A DNA stretch of 64,000 bases from JBFWVR01 sp050246635 (GTDB lineage: Bacteria; Acidobacteriota; Vicinamibacteria; Vicinamibacterales; UBA2999). Positions 60,352 to 64,000 of the stretch are shown here, piece after piece. The stretch is from positions 372,001-436,000 of the forward strand of contig JBFWVR010000005.1 in the NCBI GenBank assembly GCA_050246635.1, in the 5' to 3' direction. The notes under the pieces were generated by a model. It was given only the letters and a program-made list of their open reading frames with translations, was not told the origin of the DNA and made no database searches. Both the position numbers and the translations under genes were made by a program. How positions within the stretch are numbered: the first letter of the stretch is position 1; each line of letters opens with the position of its first letter.

Positions 60352-60437
60352 GCGGCCCTGTCGGCACACCCGGCGTCCTGCTGGTGGCGGTCCGGCTTCG
60401 CGTCGCAGTCCTCACGCGCTGCCGGAGCCCTTCATCC

Positions 60438-60731
60438 TCAGCGCGGCAATCCCTTCGCCGTGACGCTGGTCCAGCCGTTGCGCAGGAGTTCCTCGCGGCG
60501 CTCGTCGGCGTGAAGGCGCAGCTCCGAGCCCGGCGTCGCATCCGACCGGAAGAGGCGCGACCAGACGAGGGTCAGCAGGTCGGAACCCGGAGAGGACATC
60601 AGGAGCCGGAGTTCCGTGCCGTGTGGCCTCGTCCGGGCACGGGCTTCCGCGTGCGCGGATCCGTTGCCGAGATGCCACAGCACCTCTTCGGTGTTCGTGG
60701 GCGATGCGGTGGAGCCGGAGTCGAAGTGCAT
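60438..60731 (-). CDS. Small conserved-looking hypothetical protein
   Basis: 97 residues from ATG: acidic start MHFDSGSTASPTNTEEVLWHLGNG, then a charged alpha/beta-like pattern (TRPHGTELRLLMSSPGSDLLTLVWSRLFRS) and an ending DERREELLRNGWTSV. The final Leu-Arg-Asn-Gly-Trp pattern and the ELRL strand occur in small bacterial proteins of unknown function that I know only by general resemblance. No ribosome site is clear. It converges on the TonB receptor gene with an 86-base gap. It may be spurious. Confidence 0.5.
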   Translation of the reverse strand: MHFDSGSTASPTNTEEVLWHLGNGSAHAEARARTRPHGTELRLLMSSPGSDLLTLVWSRLFRSDATPGSELRLHADERREELLRNGWTSVTAKGLPR

Positions 60732-61037
60732 GGTTGGGAATCGCTGATCCAAAGGTGCCCCATTCTGCGCTGCCGCCGTTGGAGGGTCCACCCCTAACTG
60801 CGGGCTCGTCGACACCTGTGTGCAAATGTCAGCCTGCTTGTCACGATCCCCGGCGCCGCGTGAGCGATTCGCCCATGGGTCTCGAGACAACGGGCGACCG
60901 TCCACCAGCGGGGCAGGTTCGGCTGCGCCGCCGCGCCCGGGCGTACCCGCGCGCCGGGTGCTCGACCTGCGATGTCCACTTGGAGGTCAGGGCCGATGGG
61001 GGACGGCCAGGGGGGCGCGGGAGAATTCGGAAAAACG
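60732..61037. other. 306 bases between the hypothetical gene and the tRNA
   Basis: I see no supported coding frame, promoter or repeat here. The plus-strand frames that cross it continue into the tRNA gene, which argues against coding. Confidence 0.5.
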
Positions 61038-61113
61038 TGGAGCCGGCGGTCGGACTCGAACCGACGACCTGCTGATTACGAATCAGCTGCTCTACCAACT
61101 GAGCTACGCCGGC
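61038..61113 (-). tRNA. tRNA-Thr (anticodon CGT)
   Basis: The minus strand folds into a full cloverleaf of 76 bases with encoded CCA: acceptor stem GCCGGCG with CGCCGGC, D stem GCTC/GAGC, anticodon stem GCTGA/TCAGC with loop TTCGTAA, and T stem GTCGG/CCGAC with loop TTCGAGT. The anticodon CGT reads ACG (threonine), a common codon in such a GC-rich genome. Confidence 0.97.
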
Positions 61114-61202
61114 CTGGCTCTCTGACGGCGCGCAGGGCGCGCGCAGACCACCGATACTAGCACACTCCAGCCCGGCCGGGGCGACGGCTCGCCGGGGCGC
61201 CC

Positions 61203-61242
61203 CTTCTTGATACCGTCTTCCTGATTCTCCATTCTCCTCTCG
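61203..61242. repeat. Possible partial copy of the intergenic GATTCT-type repeat
   Basis: The TTCTTGAT...GATTCTCCATTCTCCTCT tract resembles the right arm of the inverted repeat near 2471-2515 (TTCTTGATTCGAGATTCTCG...). Both are in noncoding gaps and are AT-richer than the rest of the window. The match is gapped and short, so the relationship is only suggestive. It lies upstream of the histidine-kinase gene. Confidence 0.35.
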
Positions 61243-61316
61243 CGCCCGTGGAGGGAGCCAGCTCCGCAGAAGTGATACAGTGAGGCCCGCAATCCTCCAA
61301 GCGGAGACACGACTTC

Positions 61317-63134
61317 ATGGCTGCGGAACCTCGCCTCCAGCGGCCCCGGCATCGGTCCATCCGGTGGCGGCTGCCGGTGCTCATCTGTGTGCTCATGCTC
61401 GCGGCCGTCGCGGCCTTTGGCTGGGCCGCGTACGGCGCCGTCGAGCAGGTCCTGCTCACGGCCGGCCGCACCCGCGTGGCCAACGTCGCCCAGCAGGTGG
61501 GACAGCTCCTCGACAACGCGATCGTGACGCGCCTCGAGGAGAGCCGGCGCCTTGCGAGCCGGCCGGGCGTCGCGACCGTCTTCGCCGAGCAGACACCCGA
61601 GACCCTCGCCCGGGCCGCCCAGTCGCTCGACACCTATCTCGGGGCCAGCCCCCAGACGATCAGCGTGGCCCTCTGGTCCGCCGACGGCCGCAAGCTCGTC
61701 GAGCGGCCCGAGCTCTCGCGCGGCACCGACTCGCTGGCGCAGGACAGCCCGCCGGCCGCGGCCGGTGTCGGGGCCATTTACGAGACGGATGGCATCGCCT
61801 ACTACGACGTCGCCGTGCGGGCGCCCCTCGAGGAAGACGGCGGGCCTGGTGGGTTTCTCGTCACGCGCCGCCGCACCGCCACGGCTGGCGCCGGGGAGGC
61901 GCTGCGGGGCCTGATGGGAGGCAACACCACCCTGGCGATCGGCACGGCCGAGACCGGCGTGTGGACCAACCACTCGGAGGTCATCCCCGCCCCGGCATTG
62001 CCCGCCGTCGATGGCGCCATCGACTTCGCTGATCCGCGCACCGGCGAGACCGAGATTGGCGTCGCCCGGCGCGTCGGCGACTCGCCGTGGACGATGTGGC
62101 TGTACACGCCACGGTCGGCCATCCTCGCGCCCGCCCGGCAGTTCCTGCTCGGGATGATCCCGTTGACGCTGCTCATCGTGGGGCTCGGCGCCGTGATCGC
62201 GTGGGTCACGGCGGGCCAGATCCTCAGCCCCCTGACGGAGCTCACGGCCACCGCCCGCGGCGTGTCGCAGGGCGACCTGTCGCGCCGGGTCGACGCCAGC
62301 CGGCAGGACGAGTTCGGGGTCGTGGGCGAGGCGTTCAACACCATGCTGGCGCGTGTGCAGGCCAGCCACGACGAGCTCGACGCCCGGGTGCACGAGCGGA
62401 CCCGCGACCTGCGCGAGGCGCTGGCGACCCTCGAGCAGACCCAGGCCGAGCTCGTGCGGCGCGAGAAGCTCGCCATGCTCGGGCAGCTCGCGAGCAGCGT
62501 CGGCCACGAGCTGCGCAACCCGCTGGGCGTGATGACCAACGCGGTGTACGTGCTCGAGATGGTGCAGCCCGGCGCGCCCGACCAGGTGCGCGAGTACTAC
62601 GGGCTGCTGCGGGCCCAGATCGGGCTCGCCGAGAAGATCATCAGCGACCTCCTCGACTTCGGCCGCATCAAGCCCCCGCAGCGGGAGGCCGTGGCCCTCC
62701 GGACCATCGTCGACGAGCAACTGGCCCGCGCGGGTGATGCCGCCGACATCGAGGTGATACGTGATTTCCCGGAGCCGCTGCCACGGGCGTTCGTCGACCG
62801 GTTCCAGGTGGGACAGATCGTCCTGAACCTGATCGTCAACGCGATGCAGGCGATGGAGGGCCGCCCCGGCGCGCGGTTGACGCTCAGGGGCGTCGCCGAG
62901 GGTGACGGGCTCCGGCTGGAGGTCTCCGACACCGGCCCGGGCGTCGCGCCCGAGCACCGCGAGAAGATCTTCGAGGCGCTCTTCACGACCAAAGCCCGGG
63001 GCATCGGCCTCGGCCTGGCGGTGTCCGCCGGCCTGGCCGAGGCCAACGGCGGCGCGTTGCGCCTCGGCGCCGGGGGCCCCGGCGCGACGTTCGTGCTGTC
63101 GCTCCCGAGCGAACAGGCCGTGCCCCTCGCATGA
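61317..63134 (+). CDS. Membrane sensor histidine kinase with Cache-like sensor and HAMP
   Basis: 605 residues: transmembrane helix 1 (about 18-42), a large periplasmic Cache-like sensor (about 45-275), helix 2 (about 280-303), HAMP (about 300-355), a coiled-coil segment, a HisKA domain with phospho-acceptor His397 (SVGHELRNPLG), and a HATPase domain (NLIVNAMQAM N-box, DTGPGVAP G1, GIGLGLAV G2). It should autophosphorylate in response to a periplasmic signal and pass phosphate to the overlapping double receiver. A plausible -10-like TGATACAGT is seen at about 61275. Confidence 0.92.
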   Translation: MAAEPRLQRPRHRSIRWRLPVLICVLMLAAVAAFGWAAYGAVEQVLLTAGRTRVANVAQQVGQLLDNAIVTRLEESRRLASRPGVATVFAEQTPETLARAAQSLDTYLGASPQTISVALWSADGRKLVERPELSRGTDSLAQDSPPAAAGVGAIYETDGIAYYDVAVRAPLEEDGGPGGFLVTRRRTATAGAGEALRGLMGGNTTLAIGTAETGVWTNHSEVIPAPALPAVDGAIDFADPRTGETEIGVARRVGDSPWTMWLYTPRSAILAPARQFLLGMIPLTLLIVGLGAVIAWVTAGQILSPLTELTATARGVSQGDLSRRVDASRQDEFGVVGEAFNTMLARVQASHDELDARVHERTRDLREALATLEQTQAELVRREKLAMLGQLASSVGHELRNPLGVMTNAVYVLEMVQPGAPDQVREYYGLLRAQIGLAEKIISDLLDFGRIKPPQREAVALRTIVDEQLARAGDAADIEVIRDFPEPLPRAFVDRFQVGQIVLNLIVNAMQAMEGRPGARLTLRGVAEGDGLRLEVSDTGPGVAPEHREKIFEALFTTKARGIGLGLAVSAGLAEANGGALRLGAGGPGATFVLSLPSEQAVPLA

Positions 63135-63856
63135 AGGGCACCGTCCTCGTCGTCGACGACGACCGGCAGATGGTGAGGACCCTCTCGGCGGTCCTCAACC
63201 TGCACGGATGGGAGGTCGTCGGCGCCTACAGCGGGGAGGAGGCCCTCGAGGTCTTCGACCGCCAGCCCTTCGACGCCGTGGTGATGGACGTGCGGATGCC
63301 GGGCATCAGCGGCGTCGAGGCGTTCCGCGAGATCCACGCACGGCAGCCGGGTGTGCCCGTGATCCTGATGACGGCCTACGCTGCGCAGGAGCTGCTCGCC
63401 CAGGCGCAGCAGGAGGGTGCGCTGCGGATCCTGTCGAAGCCCGTGCCCCTGCCGGCGCTCACGGAGCTGCTCGAGGACGTCGCGGGCCGGCAGCAGACGG
63501 TGCTGCTGGTGGATCGCGACAAGGCCGGACTGACCGAGCTGGCCCGGACGCTGGAGGAGGCAGGACGCCGCGTCGTCGAAGCGGAGACGCTACCGGACGC
63601 GCTGGCGCTGCTCGAGCGGCGCGAGCCCGGGGCGGTGGTCCTCGACCTGAACCTCGGCGAGATGCACCCGGCCGACGCCGTCCTGGCCATTCGTCATGTC
63701 AGTCCCGCGGTCGCCCTGATCCTCGCGACCCTGCACCGCGAGCAGCTCGCGCGCACGCTGGATCGGCTGCCGCCAGGCACGGTGTACGCGACGCTGGTGA
63801 AGCCGTTCCCGCCGAACGAGCTCGTGGAGCTGCTGGATCGCCTGATCCCGCCCTGA
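63131..63856 (+). CDS. Response regulator with two receiver domains
   Basis: 241 residues consisting of two receiver domains in tandem: the first (1-118) has the acidic pair, phospho-acceptor Asp53 and Lys103 (ILSKPV); the second (about 122-241) has Asp172 and LVKPFPP, but the acidic pair is VDRD. There is no output domain, so it acts by protein-protein contact or as a phosphate sink between the upstream kinase and another partner. Its ATG overlaps the kinase stop as ATGA. Confidence 0.9.
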   Translation: MKGTVLVVDDDRQMVRTLSAVLNLHGWEVVGAYSGEEALEVFDRQPFDAVVMDVRMPGISGVEAFREIHARQPGVPVILMTAYAAQELLAQAQQEGALRILSKPVPLPALTELLEDVAGRQQTVLLVDRDKAGLTELARTLEEAGRRVVEAETLPDALALLERREPGAVVLDLNLGEMHPADAVLAIRHVSPAVALILATLHREQLARTLDRLPPGTVYATLVKPFPPNELVELLDRLIPP

Positions 63857-63886
63857 TGCCCACGCGGCGTCCCAACGCACAACCAG

Positions 63887-63918
63887 AGGCCGGATTCCCG
63901 AGCGGGAATCCGGCCTTT
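63887..63918. terminator. Intrinsic terminator after the two-component pair
   Basis: AGGCCGGATTCCCG (63887-63900) and CGGGAATCCGGCCT (63903-63916) form a perfect 14-base-pair stem followed by T residues on the plus strand. The same hairpin with AAA on the other side can also end transcription of the convergent gene at the window edge. Confidence 0.85.
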
Positions 63919-63950
63919 GGTCGTCCTGGGCCTCCGGCGATCCGGCCAGG

Positions 63951-64000
63951 CTACTTGCGTGCCCGGTGGCGGCCGCCATCGCCGGCGCCGTTGCCGCCCA
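63951..64000 (-). CDS. C-terminal tail of a convergent gene (cut by the window)
   Basis: The minus strand gives GGNGAGDGGRHRARK followed by TAG, with the terminator hairpin right after it. The sequence is Gly-rich and basic at the end. Only about 15 residues are visible, so no function can be proposed. Confidence 0.4.
   Translation of the reverse strand, partial: GGNGAGDGGRHRARK

Noticed and set aside
58240..60369. Minus-strand frame of 709 codons over the TonB receptor
   Set aside because: The plus strand has plug, barrel and terminal Phe; the minus frame is His/Arg-rich noise.

Overview
The window is very GC-rich (roughly 68-70% by eye), densely packed and mostly coded on the minus strand. 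It is an extracellular-polysaccharide (EPS) region of a Gram-negative, outer-membrane-bearing bacterium. The style suggests Acidobacteriota, perhaps Vicinamibacteria: an exosortase/PEP-CTERM-type EPS locus, sigma-54 regulation, CBM6 and beta-helix secreted proteins, and a TonB receptor with a carboxypeptidase-regulatory-like domain. The taxonomic call is inference from gene content, not proven.

Layout. (1) 1-4044: a Gfo/Idh/MocA oxidoreductase (cut by the window edge), a GMC oxidoreductase, a VOC protein and a convergent aldo/keto reductase. (2) 4169-7334: a PrsR-like sigma-54 activator and a divergent diguanylate cyclase. (3) 7313-18631, minus strand: one tightly coupled operon with three GT4 glycosyltransferases, a heparinase II/III-like protein, two glutamine-dependent asparagine synthase-like amidotransferases and an AlgD-type GDP-mannose dehydrogenase. 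(4) 18852-28581: four large secreted proteins. Three are right-handed beta-helix paralogues; the fourth is a CBM6-bearing endonuclease/exonuclease/phosphatase-fold protein. (5) 28594-54022, minus strand: the main EPS operon. It runs from a second NtrC-like regulator through a Wza-type export protein, an outer-membrane barrel, a Wzz-type chain-length protein, a BY-kinase, an initiating sugar-phosphate transferase, a flippase, a nucleotidyltransferase, an XrtA-type ATPase, a WbpA-type dehydrogenase, a GT2 with a small downstream ORF, a Wzy/O-antigen ligase, a GT2-TagF fusion, a PLD-fold secreted protein, three paralogous GT2s and a second flippase. (6) 54371-57625: a small PEP-CTERM-like protein, a chemoreceptor and a DUF1440 membrane protein. 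(7) 57675-64000: a MerR-type metal regulator divergent from a TonB receptor, a small hypothetical, tRNA-Thr(CGT), a histidine kinase with a double-receiver partner, a terminator and the tail of one more gene.

How it works together. Matches to the sigma-54 -24/-12 element (TGGCAC-N5-TTGC) lie at the expected place upstream of the PrsR-like gene, both EPS operons, two of the secreted-protein genes, the PEP-CTERM-like gene and the DUF1440 gene. The simplest reading is one RpoN/PrsR-type regulon that makes, exports and remodels a polymer. The polymer may carry phosphodiester links: there is a TagF-like domain, a nucleotidyltransferase, and secreted proteins of two phosphodiesterase folds (EEP and PLD). 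No exosortase and no PrsK-type kinase are present, so they must be elsewhere or absent. Nearly every junction in the two operons is an ATGA, GTGA, TGATG or TAATG overlap, indicating translational coupling.
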